In this document: positions 14,590 to 22,656 of the stretch, piece by piece
How positions within the stretch are numbered: position 1 is the first letter of the stretch
Layout of the letters: each line of letters starts with the position of its first letter
NCBI GenBank assembly: GCA_023438065.1
Contig: JAEXRH010000018.1
Span: 92,442-156,441, forward strand
Length of the DNA: 64,000 nt
Reading direction: 5' to 3'
DNA from: Spirochaetota bacterium
Lineage (GTDB): Bacteria > Spirochaetota > Spirochaetia > Treponematales > Treponemataceae
The notes under the pieces: generated by a model
Told to the model about the DNA's origin: nothing
The model's database searches: none
What the model saw: only the letters and a program-made list of their open reading frames with translations
Position numbers and translations under genes: made by a program

Positions 14590-14985
14590 TCATCGGACGA
14601 CTTTATACGGCCAACGGTTTATCCCGCCGAGATCCCATACGGTCCCATACCCGAGAGACCGGAGCCGTTCCGCGGCGATCGCGGACCGCCTTCCCGAGCG
14701 GCAGTACACGATGACGACGCTCTCTTTGGAGGGGATGGCCGCGCTCGCGGTTTTCCCGGTTATAGCGTCATACGGAAGAAGAATCGCGCCGGGAATGCGC
14801 CCTTCCGCGAATTCCTCCTTCGTGCGCACGTCGAGAAGGATGACCTTCGGATCGGAGTCGAGAAGCGCCTTCGCCTTGTCGGGCGATATGGGGCCGCCGG
14901 ACGACAAGCCCTCAGCGGCGAGCGACGCCGGTACGAAAACGAGAAACGCGGCCGCGACAAGGGCCGCCCGGGTAAACGCTTTCAT
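14590..14985 (-). CDS. Exported rhodanese-domain protein
   Basis: The 131-residue protein has a signal peptide (MKAFTRAALVAAAFLVFVPA, cleavage near SLAAEG) followed by one rhodanese domain: VILLDVRTKEEFAEGRIPGA and the active-site loop YCRSGRRSAIAAERL, with the catalytic cysteine in CRSGRRS. Periplasmic rhodaneses move sulfane sulfur or handle thiosulfate and sulfide. It lies 27 bases downstream of a cytoplasmic rhodanese on the same strand, so the pair may act on both sides of the membrane. AAGGAGG precedes the ATG. Physiological donor and acceptor are unknown. Confidence 0.88.
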   Translation of the reverse strand: MKAFTRAALVAAAFLVFVPASLAAEGLSSGGPISPDKAKALLDSDPKVILLDVRTKEEFAEGRIPGAILLPYDAITGKTASAAIPSKESVVIVYCRSGRRSAIAAERLRSLGYGTVWDLGGINRWPYKVVR

Positions 14986-15012
14986 GGGAACCTCCTTCCG
15001 GTTTTCCCGCGA

Positions 15013-15282
15013 TCATGCGGGCATATTCGCGAAACCGCCCGCGTCCGTCACGTCCAGGAAGCCATTCGCCTTGAGCATCGCGCGCGCGATCGCGCTCCTG
15101 CCGCCCGAGGCGCAATAGACGACCACGGGGCGATCCTTCGGGCCGACCTCGGCCATGCGCGACGGAAGGAGATCGACGGGGATGTTCTTCGCCCCGGGAA
15201 AATGATCGTCCTTGTACTCTCCTGCCGTCCTCACGTCGATAACCGTCGCCCCCGCGAGAAGCTTCTCTTTTAGATCGCTCAT
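15013..15282 (-). CDS. Cytoplasmic single-domain rhodanese (sulfurtransferase)
   Basis: The 89-residue protein is a minimal rhodanese: ATVIDVRTAGEYKDDHFPGA, then KNIPVDLL, and the active loop VVYCASGGRSAIARAMLKAN with the catalytic cysteine in CASGGRS. It resembles the GlpE/PspE class but lacks a signal peptide. I start at the ATG at 15282, five bases after GGAGGA, not at the upstream in-frame codon. It is the first gene of a two-gene unit with the exported rhodanese. The presence of a Cys-rich small protein on the other strand and a NifX-like remnant nearby hints at a sulfur/metal-handling neighbourhood, which is inference. Confidence 0.88.
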   Translation of the reverse strand: MSDLKEKLLAGATVIDVRTAGEYKDDHFPGAKNIPVDLLPSRMAEVGPKDRPVVVYCASGGRSAIARAMLKANGFLDVTDAGGFANMPA

Positions 15283-15435
15283 CCTGTTCCTCCTTGAGTG
15301 CACCGTGACGGCGATGCATCGCTATCCGTCATACTCAAGTATAGTCGTTCCGATTGCCTTGCGTACGTGACGAGATCACGGATTCGAGCGTTCCTTTCCG
15401 GGATACGGGGTATTCCGCCCCGAGCCCCGATGCGC

Positions 15436-15441
15436 TATACT
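15436..15441 (+). promoter_or_regulatory. -10 element of the Cys-rich small protein, near-leaderless
   Basis: TATACT at 15436-15441 ends 7 bases before the GTG start. The -35 position has only a weak TTCCGC match with a 17-base spacer. Confidence 0.5.
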
Positions 15442-15448
15442 TTCGCTC

Positions 15449-15697
15449 GTGACACGCGACGGAAAAGCGGACTGTACCTTTTTCTCCAACGACGAATGCG
15501 AGTTCTGGCCCTGCCACGGGCTCGAAGGCCAGAACTGCCTTTTCTGCTATTGCCCGCTCTACCCCTTCGAGTGCGGCGGGGACTTCGTTCTCACCGCGGG
15601 CGTCAAGGACTGCTCCGCGTGCGCCATCGTGCACGCTCCCGGCGGTTACGAGTTCGTTCAGGAGGGTTTGAGGCGCGCGTACCCGGGAAAGGGATGA
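15449..15697 (+). CDS. Cysteine-rich small-domain protein (PF04071 type)
   Basis: The 82-residue protein contains eight cysteines in the pattern of the Cysteine-rich small domain family: CTFFSNDECEFWPCHGLEGQ, then NCLFCYCPLYPFECGG and KDCSACAIVHAPGGYEFV. Family members are found beside cobalamin and anaerobic radical-enzyme genes and probably bind zinc or an Fe-S cluster; no reaction is established. The start is GTG; the only good promoter element, TATACT, ends 7 bases upstream, so the mRNA is likely leaderless. It diverges from the rhodanese pair and ends about 70 bases before the convergent P-II gene. Confidence 0.85.
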   Translation: MTRDGKADCTFFSNDECEFWPCHGLEGQNCLFCYCPLYPFECGGDFVLTAGVKDCSACAIVHAPGGYEFVQEGLRRAYPGKG

Positions 15698-15766
15698 GCG
15701 TCCCCTTCCCGCGGCGGCAAGCCGTATCGACGAAGCCCCGGCGCGCGGACGCCAGAGCCGTCTTCG

Positions 15767-16108
15767 CTAGCCTATCGCCTCGGGACCCCGTTCGCCCGTC
15801 CTGATGCGGACGCACTCGGCGAGGTCGTACACGAAGATCTTTCCATCGCCGAGCTCGCCGGTCCGAGCGCCTTTCTGGATCGCCTCGAGCGTCGGTTCGA
15901 CAAACTCCTCGTTCACCGCGATCTCTATGCGAATCTTCCTGAGGAGATTTCCCGTTTCCTTCGTCCCGCGATAAAACTCGGTCACGCCCTTTTGCCGTCC
16001 GTGACCGAGCACCTCGGATACCGTGATGAGGTGCACGTCGGTCGCGTAGAGCGCATCCTTGACGTCGTCAAGCCGATAGGGTTGTATGATCGCCACGATC
16101 ATCTTCAT
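15767..16108 (-). CDS. glnK: P-II nitrogen regulatory protein, lacking the uridylylated tyrosine
   Basis: The 113-residue protein matches P-II: MKMIVAIIQPYRLDDVKDAL at the start, the T-loop GHGRQKGVTEFYRG and the C-loop GELGDGKIFVYDLAECVRIR. P-II trimers bind ATP/ADP and 2-oxoglutarate and plug the ammonium channel. At position 51, where E. coli GlnB/GlnK carry the uridylylated Tyr51, this protein has Glu (YRGTKE), so control by GlnD-type modification is unlikely. GGAGG precedes the ATG at 16108. It lies 16 bases after the ammonium channel gene, the classical amt-glnK order, and is co-transcribed with it. Confidence 0.93.
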   Translation of the reverse strand: MKMIVAIIQPYRLDDVKDALYATDVHLITVSEVLGHGRQKGVTEFYRGTKETGNLLRKIRIEIAVNEEFVEPTLEAIQKGARTGELGDGKIFVYDLAECVRIRTGERGPEAIG

Positions 16109-16124
16109 GGTAGTGCCTCCGCCG

Positions 16125-17417
16125 TCATTCAATGACCGTATACGCGCGCTCGTTGTGCTGCGTCGCGTCGAGGCCGATGGCCTCGTCCTTTTCCGTAACC
16201 CTCAGACCCATAACGCGATCGACGACCCAGAGAATCGCCGAGCTCCCGCAAAAGGCCGTAAAAATCGTGACGAGGGCCGCGAGCGCCTGAACGCCGAGTA
16301 ACCTCGCTCCGCCGTACGCCAATCCCGCGATCCCGGCCCCGCCCGCCATCGCGAAACCGCGCGTTATCGCGGGATCGGCGAGGAGCCCCGTGCCGAGTAT
16401 GCCGACAAGGCCCGCGATCCCGTGAACGCCGAAGGCGTCGAGCGAGTCGTCGTAGCCGAGCGCGTTCTTCACGAACACGACCATGAAGTAACACACGATT
16501 CCCGCCGCCGCGCCGAGCGCGAGCGCGCCCGCGAGGTTCACGAATCCCGCGGCCGGCGTGATGACGACGAGTCCCGCGACCCCGCCCGAGGCGAAGCCGA
16601 GGATCGTGGGCTTTCTCTGGATCGTCCAGTCGAGCGTCGCCCAGGCGATCGCGGCGGCGGCGGCGGCCATGTTGGTGTTGAGAAAAGCCATCGCGGCGAG
16701 ACCGTCCGCGGCGAGACCGGAACCCGCGTTGAAGCCGAACCAGCCGAACCAGAGCATGGCCGCGCCCGCGAGCGTATAGGTCAAGTCATGAGGGGGAGCC
16801 CCGCGAAGGTTTCGCCTTTTACCGAGCGCGAGGGCGCACGCGAGCGCGCTGAAGCCGGAGTTGATCTCGACGACGGTGCCGCCGGCGAAGTCGGCGAGTC
16901 CCATCCTCGCGAAAAGTCCGTTGGTCGACCACATCATGTGCGTGAGGGGGACGTAGACCGCGACCGTCCAGAGCGCGACGAAAAGGACGAAGGAGGGAAA
17001 CTTCATGCGCTCTGCCATCGCGCCCGAGATAACCGCGGGGGTGATCACCGCGAACATGCACTGAAACGCGATGAAGGCGACGTGCGGGACGCGCCCGGCG
17101 GCGTCGCTGACGAAATACGGGCTCGGGTCGGAGGGACCTATTCCCGCGAGCATCGCCCACCTGAAATCCCCGAGAATCCCGGGAACGAGTTCGCCCGGGC
17201 TGAACGCGAGACTGTAGCCGAAGGCCACCCAGATGACGCTCACGACGCCGAGGCTCGTGAAGCTTTGCATCATGATATTGAGCACGTTTTTTTTCTTGAC
17301 GAGGCCGCCGTAAAACATCCCCAGGGCGGGGACGGTCATGAACATGACAAGGGCAGCGGAAAGAAGCACCCAGACGGTATTGGCCCCGCTGATGTGCACG
17401 ACAGATTCCGAAACCAT
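16125..17417 (-). CDS. amt: Ammonium transporter (Amt/MEP/Rh family) with Glu at the first twin-histidine site
   Basis: The 430-residue inner-membrane protein has eleven hydrophobic segments and Amt signatures: ALGMFYGGLVKKKNVLNIMM, FQCMFAVITPAVISGAMAER and DFAGGTVVEINSGFSALA. In E. coli AmtB the last motif reads VVHIN with pore His168; here the residue is Glu184 (codon 16868-16866), as in some fungal Mep proteins, while the second pore histidine is kept in FGVHGIAGLVG. It conducts ammonium into the cell under nitrogen limitation and is gated by the P-II protein encoded next. GGAGG lies before the ATG at 17417; an upstream in-frame ATG at 17435 precedes the ribosome-binding site and is less likely. 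No signal peptide of the E. coli type is obvious. Confidence 0.94.
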   Translation of the reverse strand: MVSESVVHISGANTVWVLLSAALVMFMTVPALGMFYGGLVKKKNVLNIMMQSFTSLGVVSVIWVAFGYSLAFSPGELVPGILGDFRWAMLAGIGPSDPSPYFVSDAAGRVPHVAFIAFQCMFAVITPAVISGAMAERMKFPSFVLFVALWTVAVYVPLTHMMWSTNGLFARMGLADFAGGTVVEINSGFSALACALALGKRRNLRGAPPHDLTYTLAGAAMLWFGWFGFNAGSGLAADGLAAMAFLNTNMAAAAAAIAWATLDWTIQRKPTILGFASGGVAGLVVITPAAGFVNLAGALALGAAAGIVCYFMVVFVKNALGYDDSLDAFGVHGIAGLVGILGTGLLADPAITRGFAMAGGAGIAGLAYGGARLLGVQALAALVTIFTAFCGSSAILWVVDRVMGLRVTEKDEAIGLDATQHNERAYTVIE

Positions 17418-17575
17418 ACAACCTCCGTTGATCATTCGGTTTGTGCATTACAGAGAAAGGTAGAAAATATCGTCTTTGAGAGTTCCTACGGTTTGCAGGG
17501 TAGAAAGGTTCGTCGTTGAATCTCTACGAGCGTAAGGACTTTTTTATCATGAACCGGACAAAAAGATCAACACGT
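17418..17575 (-). promoter_or_regulatory. Upstream region of the ammonium transporter operon
   Basis: The 158 bases are less GC-rich and must hold the amt promoter. I looked for a sigma54 site (GG-N10-GC) and saw none; TGTAATGC and ATATTTTC on the minus strand are weak -10 candidates. Confidence 0.3.
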
Positions 17576-18787
17576 TCACGCGCGAAAAAGCGGGCCGACG
17601 GAGAGAAGCTCCCGTCGCGCGAGCTCGGTAAGGGTTCCCGGCGCGGGTACGCCGTCAACGCCACGCGAAACGTCGGACCCGCCCTCGCCGAGCGCCGCGA
17701 CGAGTTCCTCCGGGGTCCAGAGTCTCACCTCCTCGACCTCCCCGGGATCGCAGGCGAAGGACGCGTCGCGCGAAAGCGTCGCGACGAAGACGAACACGAG
17801 CTCGCGTTCGATATCGGTTTCCCAGATAAACCGACCGACGGGCCGTGCCCCGGAGGCGATTCCGACAAGCCCGATCTCCTCCCGCGTTTCACGCTCGAGC
17901 GCGCGCTCGATCGTCTCCCCGAAGGAAACGTGCCCGCCGACCGCGCAATCCCATCGGCCCGGCTGCACGAGCTTCGTCGCCGAGCGCTTTTGCATCCAGT
18001 ACGAACCCGAGCCGTCGGAGAGCCAGAGACGTACGACCGGATGAAGCGGCTTCTCGCCGCCCGAGTGGCAACGGGGACGTTCCGCCTTCGCTATCACCCG
18101 GCCCTCGGCGTCGATCACCGGCAAAAACTCCCCGGTGCCCTCGGCCATGCCGGATCCGACGCCCGCCGAAACGCGAGCGTCGCCCGCGCTTCGCGGGAAC
18201 GCGGCGCGTCGCGTACGCCACGCCCGCTTCGCCAGGACGATCAGGGAAGGCACGGTCCATGCCGCGACGTACGCGAGCGACAGGATCCAGAAAAGCGCGC
18301 CCGCGACGAAATTCCACGCGTCCTTCGACCACCGGAGGGCGGCGACCGCCGTGAGAAGCGAATGCGCGAGGGTGAGAAACGCGAAGCCCGCGACCATGGC
18401 CGTCATCCGCGAAACCGCCTCGCGGGGAAGCTCCCCGAGGCCGGCTTTCCGCTCGAGATACGGCATGAAAAGCCGGTGCGGCCCGAGGGTACCCAAAATC
18501 ATCATGAGGGCGAGCACCGCGCCCGAGACGGCGGGCTTCAGCCGGAAATAAACGGGATCGGAAAGCGCCCAGGAGACGGCGCCCATCGCGACGAGAAGGA
18601 CGGTATCCGCGAGCGAGAAGGCGTCAACCCGCTTTTCCCGCGCAAGGATAACGAGAAACTCGCCCAGGCCGAGCGCGACGCCCGCAACGAGGCCGGCTGT
18701 CTCGCCGAACAGCGACTCGACGACGATGTACGCGAGAATCGGCGCGAAACCGGGAAGAAAGGAGAGAATCGGGTTATTGAATCGCAT
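17576..18787 (-). CDS. Membrane protein fused to a C-terminal Nudix hydrolase domain
   Basis: The 403-residue protein has two parts. Residues 1-195 hold five or six membrane segments (LSFLPGFAPILAYIVVESLF, TVLLVAMGAVSWALSDPVYF and others); the PVYFRLKP segment resembles the septation-protein-A-like (IspZ) family. Residues about 225-403 form a Nudix hydrolase with an intact Nudix box at 285-307 (GHVSFGETIERALERETREE then IGL; GX5EX7REUXEEXGU satisfied), preceded by YWMQKRSATKLVQPGRWD as in isopentenyl-diphosphate-isomerase-like and YfcD-type Nudix proteins. The enzyme would hydrolyse a nucleoside-diphosphate-linked substrate at the cytoplasmic face. A -10 box ends 8 bases before the ATG. I know of no described role for this fusion. 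Confidence 0.8.
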   Translation of the reverse strand: MRFNNPILSFLPGFAPILAYIVVESLFGETAGLVAGVALGLGEFLVILAREKRVDAFSLADTVLLVAMGAVSWALSDPVYFRLKPAVSGAVLALMMILGTLGPHRLFMPYLERKAGLGELPREAVSRMTAMVAGFAFLTLAHSLLTAVAALRWSKDAWNFVAGALFWILSLAYVAAWTVPSLIVLAKRAWRTRRAAFPRSAGDARVSAGVGSGMAEGTGEFLPVIDAEGRVIAKAERPRCHSGGEKPLHPVVRLWLSDGSGSYWMQKRSATKLVQPGRWDCAVGGHVSFGETIERALERETREEIGLVGIASGARPVGRFIWETDIERELVFVFVATLSRDASFACDPGEVEEVRLWTPEELVAALGEGGSDVSRGVDGVPAPGTLTELARRELLSVGPLFRA

Positions 18788-18795
18788 CGGGCATC

Positions 18796-18824
18796 AGTAT
18801 AGCGGGAGTCGCCCGCCCCAACAA
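18796..18824 (-). promoter_or_regulatory. Promoter of the Nudix fusion gene, near-leaderless
   Basis: Minus strand TTGTTG (18824-18819), 17 bases, TATACT (18801-18796). The ATG at 18787 begins 8 bases after the -10. Confidence 0.6.
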
Positions 18825-18847
18825 TACGGGTAACGCGTAAAACGCGT

Positions 18848-18876
18848 TTGACCTTTTCGCGACCCGCCCTTACACT
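18848..18876 (+). promoter_or_regulatory. Promoter of the formylglycine-enzyme-like lipoprotein
   Basis: TTGACC (18848-18853), 17 bases, TACACT (18871-18876); the leader carries AAAGAGG before the ATG at 18912. Confidence 0.65.
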
Positions 18877-18911
18877 GGACGATATCCCTCGCCACGGAAA
18901 GAGGAAACACG

Positions 18912-20120
18912 ATGACCGAACGCAGAGAAACGCATCCCAATCCGCTGCCGCTCGCCGTCAAGGCATGCCTCGCGCTACTCGCACTGTCGATCCTATTCGC
19001 GGGATGCGAGGCCCGACCCGAAGCGGGGGAGAAGCCCGAACTGAGCGACATTACCCTGAGCGCCGGAATCCTCGAGCCGGCGTTTTCCCCTGCCGTGACC
19101 GAATACGCGATAACCGTACCGAACGGCGAAACGTCCTTCGTGGCGACGGGAAAACCCGCGCGTCCCGACGTGAGGTCCGCCGGACAATCGGGAAAAACGA
19201 TCAAGCTCTCGGTCGGCAAGAACGCGGTCGTTATCGAGGCGCGGGGAAAACGGGGAACGAGGAAACGATACTCGCTCACCGTTGACCGCGCGGGCGATTA
19301 TTCGTCCCGCGCCGTTCCCTCGCTGACGCTCGCCTTCGTTCCCGCAGGCCGGTTCACCCGGGACTCCGATCCCGGGAACGTCAGCGTGATCCGGTCGGGC
19401 TTCAGGATCAGCCGGCACGAGATAACCCGCTCGCAGTATCTCGCGGTCATGGGAATCGACCCGAGCAACACGATGTACTCGAGCGGCCTTGACGACCCGG
19501 TGCAGACGGTCAACTGGTACCAGGCCATCGCGTTCGCGAACCGGCTGAGCGCGGCCGACGGGCTCGAGCCCGCGTATCGCGTCAGCGGCGTCGACTTCGC
19601 GAAATTGGCCTTCCGCGACATCCCGACGGGCGCGGACGCGCGATGGGACTCCGCGAAGGTGGACTGGAAAGCCTCGGGGTACCGGTTACCGACCGAACTG
19701 GAATGGACGTGGGCGGCGATGGGCGCGACCGGAAGTCCCGACAAGCCCTTCGCGGGAAGCGCGAACGGGAACGACATTGCCTCGTACGCGGTATACGGCA
19801 ACTACGGGGACGATCCCGGAAGGACGCGGGCGCACCGGTCTAACCCCGTCGGAAGCAAGCTGCCGAACGAGCTCGGCCTCTACGACATGAGCGGCAACAT
19901 ATGGGAGTGGTGCTGGGACTGGTATGGGGAATACCCGACGGGCGAGGTCGTCTCGGACGATCCCGACGGGCGCGGGCGGGGACCGACGACCGGAAAGGCC
20001 CGAGTCTGCAGGGGCGGCAGCTGGAGCCGCGAAGCTTCCTATTGCGCGGTCTCGAACCGCCGAAGCCTCGAGCCCCATATCGCCTACATATATTTCGGTT
20101 TCCGCGTAGCGCGTCCCTAG
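18912..20120 (+). CDS. Lipoprotein with cadherin-like and formylglycine-generating-enzyme (SUMF1) domains; candidate variable protein
   Basis: The 402-residue protein has a lipoprotein signal with lipobox ILFAGC (Cys32), a cadherin-like beta-sandwich (PF12733; LSDITLSAGILEPAFSPAVT and FVATGKPARPDV, residues about 43-125) and a SUMF1/C-type-lectin-like domain from residue 140 (RHEITRSQYLAVMG, YRLPTELEWTWAA, LYDMSGNIWEWCWDWYGEYP, ending RGGSWSREASYC and FGFRVARP). In the catalytic FGE pair (Cys336/Cys341 of human SUMF1) only the second cysteine is kept, so it is probably a binding protein, not an oxidase. The C-terminal 38 residues match the layout of lectin-fold variable regions of diversity-generating retroelements and use unusual AT-rich codons. 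A barrel gene follows 64 bases later. Confidence 0.85.
   Translation: MTERRETHPNPLPLAVKACLALLALSILFAGCEARPEAGEKPELSDITLSAGILEPAFSPAVTEYAITVPNGETSFVATGKPARPDVRSAGQSGKTIKLSVGKNAVVIEARGKRGTRKRYSLTVDRAGDYSSRAVPSLTLAFVPAGRFTRDSDPGNVSVIRSGFRISRHEITRSQYLAVMGIDPSNTMYSSGLDDPVQTVNWYQAIAFANRLSAADGLEPAYRVSGVDFAKLAFRDIPTGADARWDSAKVDWKASGYRLPTELEWTWAAMGATGSPDKPFAGSANGNDIASYAVYGNYGDDPGRTRAHRSNPVGSKLPNELGLYDMSGNIWEWCWDWYGEYPTGEVVSDDPDGRGRGPTTGKARVCRGGSWSREASYCAVSNRRSLEPHIAYIYFGFRVARP
20007..20120 (+). other. Candidate DGR-type variable repeat at the 3' end of the lipoprotein gene
   Basis: The last codons after RVCRGGSW show NNC/NNT codons at positions that are Asn-rich in template repeats (AGC CGC, TCC TAT, AGC CTC, CAT ATC, TAC ATA TAT), separated by conserved C-A-V-S-N-R, P and GFR. 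No reverse transcriptase or template repeat is in the window, so this is a hypothesis only. Confidence 0.3.
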
Positions 20121-20132
20121 GCCGCGCGCGGC
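20121..20132. repeat. 12-bp GC-only palindrome after the lipoprotein stop
   Basis: GCCGCGCGCGGC follows the TAG directly. It could form a short hairpin; in a DGR setting a GC-rich segment after the variable repeat is expected, but the sequence alone does not show function. Confidence 0.35.
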
Positions 20133-20184
20133 GGACCGCGTACGAACGGGACAATGGCCAAACGACAAAAAGGATACCGCAAAG

Positions 20185-21012
20185 ATGGATAGATTTCGCC
20201 TTCCAACAGCCCTGTGCGTCCTCACGCTCCTCGCCGTCTATCCGTCGGTCGCCGAAAGCGACTTCTCCGAACGCGTCAGGATCGCGACGCTCAACGCGGG
20301 ATGGTATACGAACGAATACGCGGATACGGAGCGGGGACTCGATCTCGGGGAGACGGGTCCCTTCTACGGGGCTTACGCGCAATGGGTCGAAACGGGTAAG
20401 TTCCAGGCGAATATTTTCGGCTACCTCGCACCCGACGTCAACGACGCGCGCGTCGCCGGGCTTCACGCGAACGCGGACGCCTACTTCCTCGGCAACGCGC
20501 TCGGATCCTTCGCCGCGGGGCTCGACGCCGAGCGGATCAGCGTCGACATGGACTCAGGCGACTCGATCGCGGGGCTCGAGAACTTCGAGATGCGCACCGA
20601 CGTGACCGTCGCGATCGCGCGGGCGGGGTTCCGGTTCGCCGTAGCGCCCTCGTCAAGGATTCGCGCGACGCTTTTTCCGTACGGCGGGTACGCGTGGGAA
20701 CGCGACTCCGGCACGCTCACGATCAATCCCGCCGGTCCCCCCGCTTACACGCCGGAAATGCGCATCGATCTTGACGACGCGCTCCTCTACCCCGTTTGGG
20801 GCGTGAATTTCTCGGTTCGCGCGTTTTACGCGATCGAGCTGACCGGCAAGTATCTCGCGCAATATCGCGACGAAGACCTCCTCGGCACGGCGACGGCGCA
20901 GGTCAACGTTTTCCTCCCCTGGAGTCTCGTCGCCTCCTATCAATATAAATTCATGGAACGTTCCTCGGGGAACGATTCCTATCATTTATTCGGCGTGGGA
21001 ACGGCGTTCTAG
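20185..21012 (+). CDS. Putative outer-membrane beta-barrel protein
   Basis: I do not recognise the family. The 275-residue product has a signal peptide (MDRFRLPTALCVLTLLAVYP, cleavage near SVAES) and then repeated amphipathic strands with aromatic residues (FYGAYAQWVETGKFQANIFG, FRFAVAPSSRIRATLFPYGG, VWGVNFSVRAFYAIELTGKY) and ends in YHLFGVGTAF with a terminal Phe, as in outer-membrane barrels. It lies 64 bases after the SUMF1-like lipoprotein with its own AAAGGA ribosome-binding site, and 54 bases before an amidohydrolase gene, so the three may be one transcript. A barrel next to a surface lipoprotein could display or anchor it; this is inference. Confidence 0.6.
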   Translation: MDRFRLPTALCVLTLLAVYPSVAESDFSERVRIATLNAGWYTNEYADTERGLDLGETGPFYGAYAQWVETGKFQANIFGYLAPDVNDARVAGLHANADAYFLGNALGSFAAGLDAERISVDMDSGDSIAGLENFEMRTDVTVAIARAGFRFAVAPSSRIRATLFPYGGYAWERDSGTLTINPAGPPAYTPEMRIDLDDALLYPVWGVNFSVRAFYAIELTGKYLAQYRDEDLLGTATAQVNVFLPWSLVASYQYKFMERSSGNDSYHLFGVGTAF

Positions 21013-21066
21013 GCCCTCGCGGACGAACGGCTCCCGGACACGCCGGAAACCGAAAAGGAGAAAAAC

Positions 21067-22626
21067 ATGCGCGTATACGAAGGAACCGTCATTACCTGCG
21101 ACGACAAGGGAAGCGTCGCCCGCTATCTCGTCGAGGACGCAGGGAAGATCGCCCACGTCGGGAACGAGCTCCCCGAGCGATACCTGAAGGCGGAACGCGT
21201 CGATCTCGCATCGGGCGCGCTCTGCCCGGCCTTCGCCGACACACACATCCACTTTCTCTCGAACGCGATCTTCACCGGCGGGCTCGACGTGCGCTCCGCT
21301 CGGGACGTCGACTCGGTCAAGGATCAGGTCGCGCGGTACGCGGCGGCGAGCAGGGACCGGATCGTGCTCGGCTTCGGGGCGTCTCCCCACGCGGTCGCCG
21401 AGCGCCGTCTCGTCACGAAGGCCGATCTCGACGAGGCCGCGCCCGCCAAGCCCGTCTATCTCGTCAAGTACGACGGGCACGCCGCCGTCGCCAATACCGC
21501 CATGCTCGACCTCCTCCCCGATAGCGTGCGGAGCCAACGCGGCTACGACGGCGAAACGGGGCTGCTCACGCAGGAGGCGTTCTTCCGCGCGACGGATCGC
21601 GTCACCGGGACCGTTTCCCTTCCCGCGACGGTCGGCATGATGCTCCGCGCCGCGGACGCGATGGCCGCGCGGGGGATCGGCATCGTCCACTCCGTGAGCG
21701 GCGTCGGATTCCCCGGGGACATCGACGTAAGCCTTGAAAGCCTTTTCGCGCGCGGCCTCAGGAACGAGATCGCCTACCGCGTTTTCTTCCAGACCCTCGA
21801 GGCGAAAAAAGCCGTCGCGCGGCGCCTGCCCCGGATCGGGGGCTGCTTCGCGACCGCGCTCGACGGCTGCTTCGGCTCGCTCGACGCGGCCCTGTACGAA
21901 CCCTACGAAGGAACCGACAGCCGGGGGATCCTCTACTACGACGACGAGCGCGTCTTCCGCTTCGCGCGCGAGGCGAACCGCGCGGGGCTCCAGATCGAGA
22001 TGCACGCGATCGGGGATCGCGCCTTCGACCAGGCGGTCACCGCCATCGAGCGCGCGCTCGAGGACTTTCCCCGCGCCGACCACCGGCACACGATCATCCA
22101 CGCGTGCCTCCCGACCGAAAAGGGACTCGAGACCTCGGCGCGGCTCGGGATCGCCTTTGCCGTCCAACCGGCGTTCCTCCAATGGGACCAGGAGCCGCTC
22201 TCCTACCTCGAGACTATCATGGGGCCCCGCGTGCGGAGCCTCACCCCGCTCCGGACGATGAGCGATCTCGGCATAGTCATGGCCGGCGGCTCCGACGGCC
22301 CGTGCACCGTGCCCGACCCGATCGCGGGAATCCACGCGTCATGCAATCACGGAGATCCCGAGCAGGCCCTCACCGTCCAGGAAGCGCTCAACCTCTTTAC
22401 CCGGAACGCAGCCTGGCTTTGCTTCGACGAGAAGGAACGCGGAAGCCTCGAGCCGGGAAAGCGGGCGGACTTCGCCCTCCTCGACCGGAACCTCCTCGCC
22501 GTCCCGAGGGAGTCGATTCGCGAGACGAAGGTACTCGGCCTCACGCTCGGCGGAAAGCCCTATTCTCCCGGCGAGGGAAGTCTCGAGCTGATCGCGCGGG
22601 GCCTGTTTTCGCGAAGGAAGATTTGA
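21067..22626 (+). CDS. Amidohydrolase-family metal-dependent hydrolase (YtcJ-like, amidohydrolase_3)
   Basis: The 519-residue enzyme shows the amidohydrolase fold: an N-terminal beta domain, the metal motif ADTHIHFLSN (HxH), a central segment with LQIEMHAIGDRAFDQAVTAI (histidine ligand plus GDRA typical of YtcJ-like proteins), DHRHTIIHACLP and the aspartate motif VMAGGSDGPCTVPDPIAGIH. The C-terminus (GSLEPGKRADFALLDRNLLA) completes the beta domain. Family members hydrolyse C-N bonds of formamides, carbamates or similar compounds in the cytoplasm; the substrate cannot be inferred. Length is normal. AAAAGGAG lies before the ATG. It converges on the EamA gene. Confidence 0.88.
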   Translation: MRVYEGTVITCDDKGSVARYLVEDAGKIAHVGNELPERYLKAERVDLASGALCPAFADTHIHFLSNAIFTGGLDVRSARDVDSVKDQVARYAAASRDRIVLGFGASPHAVAERRLVTKADLDEAAPAKPVYLVKYDGHAAVANTAMLDLLPDSVRSQRGYDGETGLLTQEAFFRATDRVTGTVSLPATVGMMLRAADAMAARGIGIVHSVSGVGFPGDIDVSLESLFARGLRNEIAYRVFFQTLEAKKAVARRLPRIGGCFATALDGCFGSLDAALYEPYEGTDSRGILYYDDERVFRFAREANRAGLQIEMHAIGDRAFDQAVTAIERALEDFPRADHRHTIIHACLPTEKGLETSARLGIAFAVQPAFLQWDQEPLSYLETIMGPRVRSLTPLRTMSDLGIVMAGGSDGPCTVPDPIAGIHASCNHGDPEQALTVQEALNLFTRNAAWLCFDEKERGSLEPGKRADFALLDRNLLAVPRESIRETKVLGLTLGGKPYSPGEGSLELIARGLFSRRKI

Positions 22627-22656
22627 CGGCACCGCCGCGGGCTCGGCGAGGATTCG

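Noticed and set aside
17418..17575. sigma54 promoter in front of amt
   Set aside because: No GG-N10-GC pair with the right surroundings on the minus strand.
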